Assembly: GCF_036013525.1 (NCBI RefSeq)
Contig: NZ_CP107853.1
Coordinates: 8,494,001 to 8,558,000, forward strand
Reading direction: 5' to 3'
Length of the DNA: 64,000 bases
From: Nonomuraea sp. NBC_00507
GTDB lineage: Bacteria; Actinomycetota; Actinomycetes; Streptosporangiales; Streptosporangiaceae
Shown: positions 1 through 9,335 of the stretch, one piece after another
Position numbering within the stretch: position 1 is the first letter of the stretch
How the letters are laid out: each line of letters starts with the position of its first letter
Made by a program: the position numbers and the translations under genes
The notes under the pieces: generated by a model
Database searches by the model: none
What the model was told of the DNA's origin: nothing
The model's input: only the letters and a program-made list of their open reading frames with translations

Positions 1-177
1 GATGCAAGCCGGGTTCGAATGAACGCAACAGAATCCCCTACGGCGTAGGCGATTGCGGCAAAATTCTTTACCTACATCCGATCGTAGAAGGGGTTTACTA
101 GGGCACTTTGCGCGCCGTTCAGGACACATCGCGCAGGGCCGGGGACGAGAGTTGTTTCGTAAGGACCGCCACGCCCG

Positions 178-369
178 CTAAGCCTGCAACGGGTCAATGG
201 GGAGCACGTGACGTGCCCACCAGTGGGACACCTGCGGGACCGGGGCCGCTTCGGTGAGGCCGGGCGCATAGTCGTCGAACGAGAAGTCGTAGACGTATCC
301 GACGATGACGCCTGGACGACGCAGTTCGGCGAGTCGTTGCACTCTGGCCAGCCCGCGTCCACGCTGCAT
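178..369 (-). pseudogene. C-terminal remnant of a DegT-like PLP enzyme
   Basis: The 63-residue reading frame matches the C-terminal part of the complete DegT/DnrJ-like protein at 29536-30705. Shared stretches include GYVYD, FDDYAPGL, a WW pair and LPIDPLQ. Nothing upstream encodes the N-terminal half or the PLP lysine region, and the frame stops about 20 residues earlier than the full paralog. It is therefore a truncated duplicate, not a working enzyme. It sits beside cassette A, so the left end of the window seems to derive from the same kind of gene neighbourhood as the 28-31 kb region. Confidence 0.65.
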
Positions 370-410
370 CGGAAGCCCTATGATCGTTGGGTGGCAGCGA
401 TGCCGGGGCC

Positions 411-617
411 TTAACTACTTGCGCAGCCAGCAGGCTTTGCGAGCCTGCCCGCCCATTCGCCGGGCTGCCGGTCGCTGAGGCCGAACATCAAGTAGCGGCC
501 GCCGGGCGGGGTCACGGAGTTCAGCCCGTTGGGGAAGGCGACGGGGCCCTGGTCGTTCCGCTTCACGTGGGGCCATGGGTCCGTCACAGAGCCTGTACGT
601 GCTTTGTACTGCAACAC
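411..617 (-). pseudogene. Unrecognised C-terminal coding fragment
   Basis: A 68-residue frame ends in TAA and contains a credible globular tail (PPGGRYLMFGLSDR, then PGEWAGRL). I do not recognise the family, and no start codon has a convincing ribosome binding site. Its position between a DegT-like remnant and an intact cupin suggests a broken gene. It could also be a chance frame. Confidence 0.2.
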
Positions 618-727
618 TCGGCTTCGGTCAGGGAGCCGCCTCTAACGTCCCCCGCGGCCATCGTTTCGGTGAGGAGTGGAATGGCTGGGTAGGGAGGCGG
701 ACACGCGGCTGCCTCCCCACCCGCTCG

Positions 728-1141
728 TCACGGGCGAGGTGCCCGGCGGTCCCGGCGCGCCTCGAGCTCTTCCGCGCTCACCGGTATGACCACCGGCTGT
801 CCGGGCGCACAGAGCAGCGTGGCGAGGTATACGGTTTCGCCGTCCGAAAGGTTGTTGCCGCCCTGGTAATGGATGACGTCGCCGCCCGGCTCCCAGAACG
901 TCTCCCCGGCCTTGATGACGCGCTCCGGTTCGCCCTCCAGCTCGAAGAGCATCTCGCCCTTGACCACGTACCCGAACCCGGGGCCGGGGTGGCGGTGCGG
1001 CGGGTTACCCGGGCTGCCAGGCGGCAGAGTGATCAAGACAGTCGTCGCCTCAGCATTGTCGGGGATCGGTGCGTTCGGGACCGACGCGAGGATCTGCACC
1101 GTCGGCGACGGCGGAGTCGTATTGGTGTCTTCCATGCTCAT
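728..1141 (-). CDS. Cupin-domain protein
   Basis: This is a 137-residue single-domain cupin. Motif 1 is visible as HRHPGPGFGYV followed by the KGE turn, with two His and a later Glu as candidate metal ligands. Motif 2 follows as GETFWEPGGDVIHY, giving the second-half His. Such small cupins are metal-dependent enzymes or sensors of small ligands; the substrate cannot be read from the sequence. I chose the ATG at 1141 because AAGGTGAGG lies about 9 bases upstream; an in-frame GTG at 1156 sits directly against that ribosome binding site. There is no signal peptide, so it is cytoplasmic. It stands alone between a remnant and a 1-kb gene-poor stretch. Confidence 0.8.
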   Translation of the reverse strand: MSMEDTNTTPPSPTVQILASVPNAPIPDNAEATTVLITLPPGSPGNPPHRHPGPGFGYVVKGEMLFELEGEPERVIKAGETFWEPGGDVIHYQGGNNLSDGETVYLATLLCAPGQPVVIPVSAEELEARRDRRAPRP

Positions 1142-2155
1142 GATGGGAAACCTCACCTTCTCCGGTTGTGTTGGTTCTCTTCAATAAGGACAAGGCAGCA
1201 CAGGGATCTGTGACAGCCGAATTATGGCCGCCTTGCCCTCGACCCCGGTTCAAGTCAGGGAGCGTGACCGATTTACGGTCATGGAGGTCTGGCCTCCCGA
1301 GTTTGGTGCTGCTGGGTTTGCGGTAGCGCGTCCAGCACCCCCCGACCTTGGACGTCGCAGTGAACTCCGGTTTCTCAGCCCAGGTCGAACATCACCGCCC
1401 CTCCGGGCCGATCTGCCCGTACAGCAGCGGCTCCCAGAGGTTGCCGCGGTGGTGGACTTCTCGATCTGCTCGTACTGCTTGGCGAGCCTCCGGAGCCCTC
1501 CGCCGTCTTGGCGACCGCGCCGAGCCAGACCAACGGCCGAGGCGGGTCTCACAACCCCATTCGAGCGTGCCCCCACAATGGGCGGGACGATCCTGGCAGC
1601 GGATGCGACAGCGACTCCTCCCTCGGTTCGAATCCTCGCTGCCGCCAGGTCCTGATCGAGTACGCGCTCATGAGCCCCCGCTCCGCCCAGCCCTCGCGGT
1701 GACGCTGACCGCCTGGGGCCCCTAGATGGAGGTGAAGAAGTCGCCGGACCCGCGGGTCGACGATTTCCTCGAGAAGTACGTGCACGGCAAGCGGACTCCC
1801 GAACCGGGGCCCCTACACCGCAGGGAAAACGGCATGACCTCAGCCCGACGCGGGAGGCGGTAGCTGTCAGGTTGGCCCTTCCCTGCCCGGCGACTCGGCG
1901 GTCCTCAGCCTGGTGGCGTAGAACACCGCCACGGCCTCGCAGTGTGATGAGAATCACGATCGCGCCGTCATGCGACATCTCCGTGGACCCGTTCGGGGGT
2001 GTTGGTCCGGATGGCCTGCCGCCTCATCCCTTCAGAAATGGGGGATCCGGAGCATTGGGCCCGCCGCTTTGTGTGGAGTAGGTGTGCAGCGTGTTGAAGC
2101 TGTGCTATATGGGAAGTTACGCCCGCGGCGCCGAGCAGCAGTTAGCATTCACGGC
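1142..2155. other. Gene-poor stretch with decayed coding traces
   Basis: No intact gene is supported here. On the minus strand around 1370-1500, short runs such as KQYEQIEKSTT and LLYGQIGPEG appear in different frames, as expected of a frameshifted remnant. On the plus strand 1725-1862 encodes a 45-residue frame without a recognisable family. A tRNA-like 3' end at about 1622-1647 is discussed among the rejected items. Confidence 0.3.
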
Positions 2156-2629
2156 ATGGTTACGGCCTGGTCACGCTCCGGCTTGCTGCGGGCCCGCATT
2201 TCTGCGGGGCCGCTGGGTTTGCTGTGGTTGGCCGCGCTGCTGCTCGGCATCCTGTTCACACATGGACTGAGCGCGGGGGGCGCCAAGGGGCATCTGACGG
2301 CCGGTGTGACCGCGCCGGCGTACGCATCCGCCGGGACCCACCAAGGTCACACGAGCGGGGCCGCACACAGTGACGATGTCGCGTATCCGTCGCTCCAGGG
2401 CATGGCGGCCGAGGACCGCCACGATGGTGACGGCTCTTCCCATCCGGCTCAGCAATGCGTGTCCGGCCAGCCGCCGCAAGGCCCTGATATGGCCGCGCCT
2501 TGTCTGGCCGCGCTGTATTGGGCGCCGGCCACGCACGCCTACGCGGTGGGGAAGTCCGGCCCGTCCCGGCCCGAGTCGGTGGTTCCCTCATCGACGGGTT
2601 TAAGAGGTTCGGTAGTTCAGCAGGTCTAG
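2156..2629 (+). CDS. His-rich DUF6153-like membrane protein, cassette A
   Basis: 157 residues. An N-terminal hydrophobic segment (residues about 15-35, GLLWLAALLLGILFTHGL) is followed by a His-, Asp- and Gly-rich region, then a C-terminal part with two Cys (QQCVSGQPPQGPD and PCLAALYWA). The layout of one membrane segment, a His-rich loop and a conserved Cys matches the DUF6153-like proteins at 49836-50234 and 61908-62282. Such His-rich tails suggest metal binding outside the membrane, which is inference. The ATG at 2156 is placed just before the hydrophobic segment; its ribosome binding site is weak. It begins a run of plus-strand genes leading to the cysteine-synthase-like enzyme and MFS transporter. 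Confidence 0.55.
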   Translation: MVTAWSRSGLLRARISAGPLGLLWLAALLLGILFTHGLSAGGAKGHLTAGVTAPAYASAGTHQGHTSGAAHSDDVAYPSLQGMAAEDRHDGDGSSHPAQQCVSGQPPQGPDMAAPCLAALYWAPATHAYAVGKSGPSRPESVVPSSTGLRGSVVQQV

Positions 2630-2849
2630 ATTCCGGCGCCCGCGACTGGTCGCCGCCTCCTGAGAATCGCCAGTCCTCGGCTCCGACCGGCTGGGTCGGA
2701 CAAGTGCGGCCAGTTCCCGTCACTCCAGACGCCCGTGCGCCGCGCTGCCGTGCGGGATCTGTCTTCTCCGGTGTCTACCTGGAACTTTGCTGATCTCTGT
2801 CAGCCGCTCTGTCCACAACCGTGAGCAGCGGCTGCCAGCTGGAGGAACC

Positions 2850-3308
2850 ATGCCGTTCCACTCCCTTCCTTACCCTCACATCGGCCGCCCCGCTGCCAGT
2901 GCTTCGTGGCTGCTCCGGCTGATGATGGCCGTCGTCTTGGGCGGTCTGCTGCTGTGGGCGTTCGCCTGTTCTGCCACGCATGACAGCAACGGTCATACGC
3001 ATGGCCGGACGCCGGTGTCGGCCGGCCACCTCGCGCTTGCGGCAGAGGCCGTCGAGCCAGAGACGCCCCACGGCCCGCATCCGCACCCCGGCTCTGGGTG
3101 CGCGCCGTACGCGGCCAGCCATGTGCTGCTGCAAGCCCGGCCGTTGTTCACGGGCCCGGCCTCCCTGACTGCCTTCGCCGCAGTCGCGGTGGGAGTGACT
3201 GCCACCGTGGCTGTCCGGCAGCCAGTCGCGCGTCCCAACGGCACCAGATCCCGGATACGGCGTTACGGCCGAACCAGACTCTCCGACGTCTGTCGGTGGC
3301 GGATCTAG
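2850..3308 (+). CDS. Second His-rich membrane protein, cassette A
   Basis: 152 residues with GGAGG at 2841-2845 directing the ATG at 2850. A hydrophobic stretch near residues 19-38 (LMMAVVLGGLLLWAFAC) ends in Cys, so this could be a lipoprotein signal or a membrane anchor. It is followed by a His-rich loop (HDSNGHTHG, then HGPHPHPGSGCA) and a second hydrophobic run near 108-122. The organisation parallels the preceding gene and fits an envelope metal-binding or sensing role. No family could be named with certainty. It lies 119 bases ahead of the cysteine-synthase-like gene and is probably co-transcribed with it. Confidence 0.55.
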   Translation: MPFHSLPYPHIGRPAASASWLLRLMMAVVLGGLLLWAFACSATHDSNGHTHGRTPVSAGHLALAAEAVEPETPHGPHPHPGSGCAPYAASHVLLQARPLFTGPASLTAFAAVAVGVTATVAVRQPVARPNGTRSRIRRYGRTRLSDVCRWRI

Positions 3309-3427
3309 ACCAGGGCTTTCGCAGCCCCTCGACAGCGGCTGCCGCGTGCTGCCACCAGGGCAGAGGTACATGCCTCGTCCAGGCGGGACCGCACGCGAGA
3401 TGAGTACCCCGTCACTCCACCACTGAA

Positions 3428-4627
3428 TTGAGCGAAAAGATGCACCCGCAAACCACCACTGACATCACACCTGCCACCCGATCCGCCCTTTCCGGGCTCG
3501 TCGGCAACACCCCGGTTCTCCGGATTTCCGAGCCCTTCGCCCCATCTGATCGCGGTTTCTGGGCGAAACTAGAGGGCTTCAACCCCGGCGGGATCAAGGA
3601 CCGCCCCGGGCTGCACATGGTCGAGCAGGCCCGTGCCCGCGGGGACCTGCGCCCCGGCGGCAGGATCATCGAATCCACCAGCGGTACCCTCGGCCTCGGC
3701 CTGGCCCTGGCCGGCATGGTCTTCGGGCACCCGGTCACCCTGGTCACCGACCCAGGGCTCGAACGGTCCATGACTCGGCTGCTGACCGCGTACGGAGCCC
3801 AGGTCAACGTCGTCTCCGAACCCCACCCCACCGGCGGCTGGCAGCAGGCCCGCCGCGAACGGGTGGCCCAGCTCATGAAGCAGCACCCCGGCTCGTGGTG
3901 CCCCGACCAGTACAACAACCCGGACAACACCACCGCCTACACCCCGCTGGCGCTGGAGCTGGCCTCCGAACTGGACCGCATCGACGTACTGGTGTGCAGC
4001 GTAGGCACCGGTGGGCACTCCGCCGGCGTTTCCCGTGTTCTGCAGCACCTCTATCCGGAGATGAAGCTCGTCGGCGTCGATACCATCGGCTCGACCATCT
4101 TCGGACAGCCCGCCCGTACCCGGCTGATGCGCGGCCTGGGATCGAGCATCTACCCCCGCAACGTCGCCTACGACCACTTCAGCGAGGTCCACTGGGTCGC
4201 ACCGGCCGAGGCAGTGTGGACCTGCCGACAACTCGCCGCGTCCCACTACGCCACCGGTGGGTGGAGCGTGGGTGCGGTCGCCCTGGTGGCCGGATGGCTG
4301 GCCCGCACCCTGCCTGCGGACACGAAGATCGCAGCGATTTTCCCCGACGGCCCTCAGCGTTACCTGGGCACGGTCTACGACGACGACTACTGCGCCGCCC
4401 ACGGCCTGCTCGACTCCCCTCCGCCCGTCGAGCCTGAGGTGATCGGCCGCCTGGACGAGAAGGAGGTCACCCGCTGGACCCGGTGCACCACCGTGGTCGA
4501 CCCGCTCACCCTGGCGGACCACGCGCAGGAATCCGATGAGGCCAGCCTCTGTGCAATGTCCGACACGTCGGACGGCGCCGGCGCCGTTGACGCGGTCGCC
4601 GAGGTCGACGCGAAGGAGGCCGGGTGA
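3428..4627 (+). CDS. Cysteine-synthase-like PLP enzyme, cassette A
   Basis: 399 residues of the fold-type II PLP family (cysteine synthase/SbnA-like). The Schiff-base lysine is in [11 protein letters not shown], the substrate loop is [12 protein letters not shown], and the phosphate-binding glycine loop is [11 protein letters not shown]. The protein is longer than a typical CysK (about 310) because of a C-terminal extension ending in an acidic tail. The family performs beta-replacement on serine or cysteine derivatives; SbnA-like members make diaminopropionate for metallophores, so the true product may not be cysteine. The start is TTG 3428 or ATG 3440. The last codons overlap the MFS gene by 4 bases (GTGA), so the two are translationally coupled. 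A close paralog is at 62360. Confidence 0.8.
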   Translation: MSEKMHPQTTTDITPATRSALSGLVGNTPVLRISEPFAPSDRGFWAKLEGFNPGGIKDRPGLHMVEQARARGDLRPGGRIIESTSGTLGLGLALAGMVFGHPVTLVTDPGLERSMTRLLTAYGAQVNVVSEPHPTGGWQQARRERVAQLMKQHPGSWCPDQYNNPDNTTAYTPLALELASELDRIDVLVCSVGTGGHSAGVSRVLQHLYPEMKLVGVDTIGSTIFGQPARTRLMRGLGSSIYPRNVAYDHFSEVHWVAPAEAVWTCRQLAASHYATGGWSVGAVALVAGWLARTLPADTKIAAIFPDGPQRYLGTVYDDDYCAAHGLLDSPPPVEPEVIGRLDEKEVTRWTRCTTVVDPLTLADHAQESDEASLCAMSDTSDGAGAVDAVAEVDAKEAG

Positions 4628-5934
4628 AGGAGACCATCGCTCAGGTGCGCTCCTACCCGCGTAGCGTCCAGCTGTTGATGGTGAACCAGTTCACCATCAA
4701 CCTCGGCTTCTACATGCTGATGCCGTACCTGGCCGCCCACCTCTCCGGAACACTCGCGCTGGCCGGCTGGATCGTCGGGCTCATCCTCGGTGTACGCAAC
4801 TTCAGCCAGCAAGGCATGTTCCTGGTCGGCGGCACCCTGGCCGACCGACTCGGCTACAAGCCGATGATCACCGCCGGGTTGATGCTCCGCATCGTCGGCT
4901 TCGCCACCCTCGGGCTCGTCGACTCCGTCCCCGCCCTGCTGGCTGCCTCCGCCGCCACCGGGCTGGCGGGAGCCCTGTTCAACCCAGCCGTCAGGGCCTA
5001 TCTGGCGGCGGACGCCGGGGAGCGCCGGGTCGAGGCTTTCGCGCTGTTCAACGTCTTCTACCAGGCGGGTATCCTTCTCGGCCCGCTGGTGGGCATGGTG
5101 CTGACCGACGTCGACTTCCGCGTCACCTGCCTGGTGTCGGCTGGCATCTTCGCCCTGCTGAGCATCGTGCAGATCCGTGCCCTGCCGGCCCGGCGCGCGG
5201 GCGACGCGCAGGCCACCAAGGGAGCCGGCCAGCGGGAACGGGTGCTGTCCCAGTGGCGCGGCATCGTGGCCAACCGGCCGTTCCTGCTGTTCTCGGTAGC
5301 CATGATCGGCTTCTACGTGATGCAGTTCCAGGTCTATCTCGCCCTGCCGCTGGAGGTTCAACGGCTCGGCGGAGACGGGGAGTTCGGCACGGCGGCGGTG
5401 GCGGTGCTGTTCGCTGTCTCAGGCTTGAGCACGATCTTCTTCCAGACCAAGGTGACCGCCTGGTGCAAGGCCCGGATGGAGCCAGGAAGGGCTCTCACGT
5501 GGGGGCTGTTCACCATGGGCGTGGCGTTCGTGCCCCTGCTCGTGCCCACCGTGGTCGCGGTGCCGGACGGCGGGGTGGGGCTGTGGCTGCTGGCGGCGGC
5601 GCCGTCGACGCTCTCCGCGTTGCTCCTCGCGGTGGGCGCGATGATCGCCTACCCGTTCGAGATGGACACCATCGTCCGGCTCTCCGGTGACCGACTCGTC
5701 GCCACCCACTACGGGCTCTACAACACCATCTGTGGTGTCGGCATCACCCTCGGCAACCTGCTTACTGGCGCGGCCCTGGACGCAGCCCGCGCGGCAGGCG
5801 TCTCCGCGCTCCCGTGGATCGCGTTGTTCACGCTAGGCCTGGCCTGTGCCGCCGCTCTGTACGGCCTGCACCGGACCGGGCGCCTGGCGCCGCCGACCGC
5901 GCGCACCGCAGAGCCCGAGCCCGTGACCGCCTGA
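4624..5934 (+). CDS. MFS transporter, cassette A
   Basis: 436 residues with about 12 hydrophobic segments and the MFS signature between segments 2 and 3 ([13 protein letters not shown]). It starts with GTG overlapping the stop of the PLP enzyme, a strong sign that the two act together, probably with this protein exporting a product of the enzyme (inference). The N-terminal half closely matches the partial transporter at 63445, with shared [16 protein letters not shown] and [12 protein letters not shown] or its variant. A GC-rich hairpin lies about 160 bases downstream, before the convergent genes. Confidence 0.85.
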   Translation: MKETIAQVRSYPRSVQLLMVNQFTINLGFYMLMPYLAAHLSGTLALAGWIVGLILGVRNFSQQGMFLVGGTLADRLGYKPMITAGLMLRIVGFATLGLVDSVPALLAASAATGLAGALFNPAVRAYLAADAGERRVEAFALFNVFYQAGILLGPLVGMVLTDVDFRVTCLVSAGIFALLSIVQIRALPARRAGDAQATKGAGQRERVLSQWRGIVANRPFLLFSVAMIGFYVMQFQVYLALPLEVQRLGGDGEFGTAAVAVLFAVSGLSTIFFQTKVTAWCKARMEPGRALTWGLFTMGVAFVPLLVPTVVAVPDGGVGLWLLAAAPSTLSALLLAVGAMIAYPFEMDTIVRLSGDRLVATHYGLYNTICGVGITLGNLLTGAALDAARAAGVSALPWIALFTLGLACAAALYGLHRTGRLAPPTARTAEPEPVTA

Positions 5935-6096
5935 CTTGCACCTCCAGCCGACCACGCCCACTTCCGGGAGCGATCGTTGGGTGCGTACGTCGCATCGGCG
6001 CCCGCGGACAGAAGCACCGCCGCGTTCGTCCGCTCGTGCCACGGCCACCCGGGCCGGCCCGCCACCGGCCGAGAGACCCTACTCACGCATCACGTC

Positions 6097-6120
6097 GCCG
6101 CGCCCGTACGCGGGCGCGGC
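6097..6120 (+). terminator. GC hairpin between convergent genes
   Basis: A perfect 10-bp inverted repeat, GCCGCGCCCG and its complement, closes on a TACG loop. It lies in the 305-base gap between the MFS gene and the convergent membrane protein gene. There is no clear U-tract, which is usual for high-GC actinobacterial terminators. Confidence 0.55.
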
Positions 6121-6239
6121 AGGTTGCGTTTCATGCCAGCCGCACTCCTCAGCGCCCGCACGACCACATCAAATCTTCGGCCGCCTCGAAGGCTCATGAA
6201 GATCTTTGGTTTTGGCCGCGCCGCGTTCGGCTGGGTGCT

Positions 6240-6677
6240 TCACAGCAGTTGCGCCTTGACAAATCCGGCCAGGAGGACGGTAACGCCGCCGATCTCCCCC
6301 AGGATCAGTCCGGCCATGAAGAGAGTTGTTCCGCGGACCGGCTGGCGAAGTTGATTGTCGGTATCTCGGCGCCAGCCGTGGTAGACGTAGGTCGCGATCG
6401 CTGCCACGAAGAACACGACCACGACGCCGGCCGCGACCAGATCCACCATCGGCGACCAGCCGCTCAGCTCCACGAACACGGCGATCAGCAGCGTCGCGAA
6501 CGAATACAGCAATGCGGCCCGGTGAGCGGTGTCCACGTAGGGATGCGCCACGTGCTCCTCAGAGCGCATCATCTGCTGGTATTTCCACACGCCCAGCGCC
6601 AAGGCTGCCAGGAAGATCAGCCCAGCCAGCAACAGCACGATCGTGGTGTCCGTGCCCAGTACCAGATCACTACGCAC
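6240..6677 (-). CDS. Small polytopic membrane protein
   Basis: 145 residues with four predicted membrane helices, for example IVLLLAGLIFLAALALGVW near the N-terminus and LFMAGLILGEIGGVTVLLAG at the C-terminus. A central HAALLYSF-type segment and a VYHGW motif follow charged loops. I do not recognise the family. The GTG at 6677 overlaps the end of the upstream hydrolase gene by 8 bases, so the two are an operon and probably translationally coupled. Its function may be linked to the hydrolase, but nothing in the sequence names a substrate. Confidence 0.65.
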   Translation of the reverse strand: MRSDLVLGTDTTIVLLLAGLIFLAALALGVWKYQQMMRSEEHVAHPYVDTAHRAALLYSFATLLIAVFVELSGWSPMVDLVAAGVVVVFFVAAIATYVYHGWRRDTDNQLRQPVRGTTLFMAGLILGEIGGVTVLLAGFVKAQLL

Positions 6678-7527
6678 GATCCGCCGCCAGGAACGGAAGC
6701 AGCAGCGCGAAGGCCTTGTCCGGACAGTCATCGTGCAAGGAGTGCCCGCCACCTGGCACAACGTGTGCTTCTACGCTCGGCAACCGCGCAGTGAATCCTT
6801 CGATGAATCGGACAGGGAAGAGGCGGTCCTGGCTACCCCACAGCAGCAAGACCGGTACGTCGACAAGGCCCAGATCTCGTTCGGTGTCCGACCACCGCAC
6901 CGAGCGCTCCACGCGCAGCATGTCCGCGAGCAGGGTCGCCCGGTTACGCGCCGACCTCATCATCTGCAAGAAGTCATCCAGCCGATCCTCCGGCACGCGA
7001 TCTCGGTTGACGAAGGACTTGCGCAACAGGTGCCGTGCCGACCCCGCCAGCGCCCAACGAACGGCGAGCTCACCGACCAGCGGAAGCCGCGCCAGGCGGA
7101 ACTCCCACGGGTCCCTGGCATTCGACCCGGCTGGCGCGATCAGCACCAGGCGGGCCACCCGACCGGGGTGCAGCTCAGCGAGCCGTAGTGCGAAACCCCC
7201 GCCCCAGGAGTGCCCGACGATCATCGGCCGTTGTACATTCACCGAGTCGAGAAAGTCGTGGATGCACCGGGCGATCGCGTCAATGCCGAACGGGGAGACG
7301 CGGTCGAGGATCTCCGTGGAGCCTTGTCCCGGCGGGTCCAGTGCGTAGACGGTGTACTGCTGCGCGAGGACGCCGAGCATCGCCTGGAATGTGAGCTTCC
7401 ACCCGCCGCTGCCGGGCAGCAGCAGGACGGGCGGGCCACTTCCGGCTCGTGCGTAGTGCAAGCGAGCCCCCTCGGTATCCACATGGGTCTCATAAACCCT
7501 CAGTGGCGGCTCTTCCCCTGCATCCAT
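6670..7527 (-). CDS. Alpha/beta hydrolase
   Basis: 285 residues with the full triad of an alpha/beta hydrolase: nucleophile elbow GHSWGG, acidic residue in LLWGSQDRLFP, and His in GGGHSLHDD. An oxyanion loop is seen in LLLPGSGGW. The ATG at 7527 is preceded by a GGAGGGGG ribosome binding site. No signal peptide is visible, so the enzyme is cytoplasmic. It may act on esters, epoxides or C-C bonds; sequence alone does not decide. It is the first gene of a two-gene unit with the membrane protein at 6240-6677. Confidence 0.85.
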   Translation of the reverse strand: MDAGEEPPLRVYETHVDTEGARLHYARAGSGPPVLLLPGSGGWKLTFQAMLGVLAQQYTVYALDPPGQGSTEILDRVSPFGIDAIARCIHDFLDSVNVQRPMIVGHSWGGGFALRLAELHPGRVARLVLIAPAGSNARDPWEFRLARLPLVGELAVRWALAGSARHLLRKSFVNRDRVPEDRLDDFLQMMRSARNRATLLADMLRVERSVRWSDTERDLGLVDVPVLLLWGSQDRLFPVRFIEGFTARLPSVEAHVVPGGGHSLHDDCPDKAFALLLPFLAADRA

Positions 7528-7820
7528 CTCGCCCACCCCCCTCCAAGTCGAACACATATGTACAACTTATCGCGCGTTTGACTATACATGCCCCCCTGGT
7601 GACCGCCTTGGCCACTCCGCAGCTCCAGGCTTCAGATGATGACGCCTTGTCCAACCGCAAGATCGGTGCCTACTTGCCAACTCCGAAAGGTGTTGGCGGC
7701 CAATCTGTGTCCTGCCGGCGGCCAGTTTCCGGGGAGCCATCTGACTGCCCATCTCACGCTCTGCAGCCATCTCCGGCTCGGCTCCTGTCGTCAGAAGATC
7801 TCGGCGAGCCGGCAACTGGC

Positions 7821-8190
7821 CGCCGACGGGTACGAGCCCTTGGCCGTAGCGTTTGACGATCTCGATGATCTTCTTGTGCGAGCCGAGCCAGGAGCCGGCC
7901 AGGCACCACAGGGCGACTCCAATGGCGAACACGCCGATCGTGAGGATCGTGGGGCCGGTGCCGTGGTACGGAGCACCGGGGTGTGGACGGAGATGTTGTC
8001 GGCGCCGTTGGCAACGGGTCACTCCGGCGGCCGAGATGAGTCCGGAGGCAACAGCAGGGGAGGTGTCCTCTCCGTCGTTATGGGCGCGAATGGGCCGAGA
8101 CGAGACACTTGACGCCCAGGGCAAAGGGGACCAGGCTGCCCCCGATCTGTCTCCAGCTCTCCTTGATCGCCGACTTGATCAGCCGCTCAA
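7821..8190 (-). pseudogene. Decayed CadD-type cadmium resistance transporter
   Basis: Three pieces of a CadD-like membrane protein lie in order on the minus strand but in different frames. They are a segment near 8100-8180 (GGSLVPFALGVK), the family hallmark GADNISVHTPV near 7960-8010, and TILTIGVFAIGVALWCLAGS with GSHKKIIEIVKRYG near 7821-7953. At least one frameshift separates them and the N-terminal part is missing. The intact family exports cadmium or related ions. It is one of several metal-related remnants in the first 24 kb. Confidence 0.65.
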
Positions 8191-9206
8191 CGCAGGCGTA
8201 TGAGCGTGATGCCGTGCGGGCCAGGACCTACCGCGACCGAGCGCTTCGCTCCATCGAAAACCACGACGGTGCCGGCACCGTGCACAGCGACCGCCGTGAT
8301 GCCGTCGAGTGTCGCGACATGGTGAGGCGCCGAGCCGACCCGAACGGTGCCGATGGACTTTCTGCCCTGCGGATCCACCCGGTGCAGCGTGCCTGAGCCG
8401 TTGTCGGACACCCAGAGCACTCGCTGGTCCATGGCGAAGTGATGGGGCTCCTCGCCTGCCATCATTGTTCCGGCCACTCGCCGCGTCGACGCGGTAACCA
8501 CGGTGAGGCGCGAGGACAACCAGTTGCTAAGCCAGACCTCCCGGCCGTCAGGTGTGAACGCGATGTCGTGCGGAGCACCTCCGACATCGGGCCGCGCGAT
8601 CAATCGGCCGTCGCGCGCCGATCTGACCTGAAGCTGGGCCGACCCGTTGATCGTGAGCCAGAGCTGCTGTCCGTCTGGGGAGACATCCAGATCATGTGGA
8701 CGACCGCCGGTCGGAACCCGGCGGACCACTCTGCCCTCGGGCATCGAGAGAGCGACGAGTTGTCTTCCCTGCTCGGCCGTTGTCCACAGTAGTGCGCCGT
8801 CAGGAGTGAAGGCGGCGTCGTGCGGCGAGCCGCCGACACGAGTTCGTGCGACCAGGCCAGCGTCATCACTTCGGAGGATGACCACTTCGTCGGAGGGCGG
8901 GCTCGTCACCGCGACATATCGTCCGTCCACGCTGGAGACGAGATTGTGCGGCCCCGCCGACACGCGGATCCGCCGCTTCACAGACCACTCCGGAGTGGAC
9001 AGCACAACGACCTCGGCGGCATCCTCCACCGCCGCGAAGACTCGATACTCCGCCGGCGATTTCCGAGTGGTGTCGCTCACGGTAGTCGTGGGGGCCGGCG
9101 AGCTGGGACTCACGTTGGAGGATGTGCTCGTGGCGCACGCTGTCAGCAGGGTGAGCACCATGGCCGCGCCCGCCGAACGGACTATCGCCCGAAGCCTGAT
9201 TCCCAT
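8187..9206 (-). CDS. YVTN-type beta-propeller lipoprotein
   Basis: 339 residues. An N-terminal signal ends in the lipobox LLTAC, followed by a Ser/Pro/Thr linker, so the protein is anchored outside the membrane. The rest forms about seven repeats of 40-45 residues typical of YVTN beta-propellers. Each carries a PH motif at an equivalent position: GPHNL, GSPHDA, GRPHDL, GAPHDI, EEPHHF, SAPHHV and GPHGI. Regularly spaced His residues could line one face or the central channel of the propeller, which would suit metal or cofactor binding; this is inference. It stands alone, about 130 bases from the DedA-like gene on the same strand. Confidence 0.8.
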   Translation of the reverse strand: MGIRLRAIVRSAGAAMVLTLLTACATSTSSNVSPSSPAPTTTVSDTTRKSPAEYRVFAAVEDAAEVVVLSTPEWSVKRRIRVSAGPHNLVSSVDGRYVAVTSPPSDEVVILRSDDAGLVARTRVGGSPHDAAFTPDGALLWTTAEQGRQLVALSMPEGRVVRRVPTGGRPHDLDVSPDGQQLWLTINGSAQLQVRSARDGRLIARPDVGGAPHDIAFTPDGREVWLSNWLSSRLTVVTASTRRVAGTMMAGEEPHHFAMDQRVLWVSDNGSGTLHRVDPQGRKSIGTVRVGSAPHHVATLDGITAVAVHGAGTVVVFDGAKRSVAVGPGPHGITLIRLR

Positions 9207-9335
9207 GTCGCCTCACACGAGATCCGGCGCTCGCGACGCTCGATCGTCGGCAGCCCGTTGCGCGAACCTGCGGCTGCAGCGCTCGGCCGTGCTCGTCGCC
9301 GCACGCCGCAGGTAGTAAGACACCAGGTACGCAGG

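Noticed and set aside
71..87. CTACATCCGATCGTAG near the left edge
   Set aside because: Only four bases of each half-site match and the downstream gene is a remnant.
1595..1647. tRNA-like end (GGTTCGAATCC, GCTGCCGCCA) with a GGCAGCG / CGCTGCC pair around it
   Set aside because: The pairing would leave only about 50 bases with no anticodon arm, and the T-stem has two mismatches. At best a tRNA 3' remnant or attachment-site scar; not called.
4387..5361. Long minus-strand frame opposite the MFS transporter
   Set aside because: It is antisense to a clear membrane protein gene, low in complexity and rich in Gly/Gln/His, as expected from GC-rich codon shadowing.
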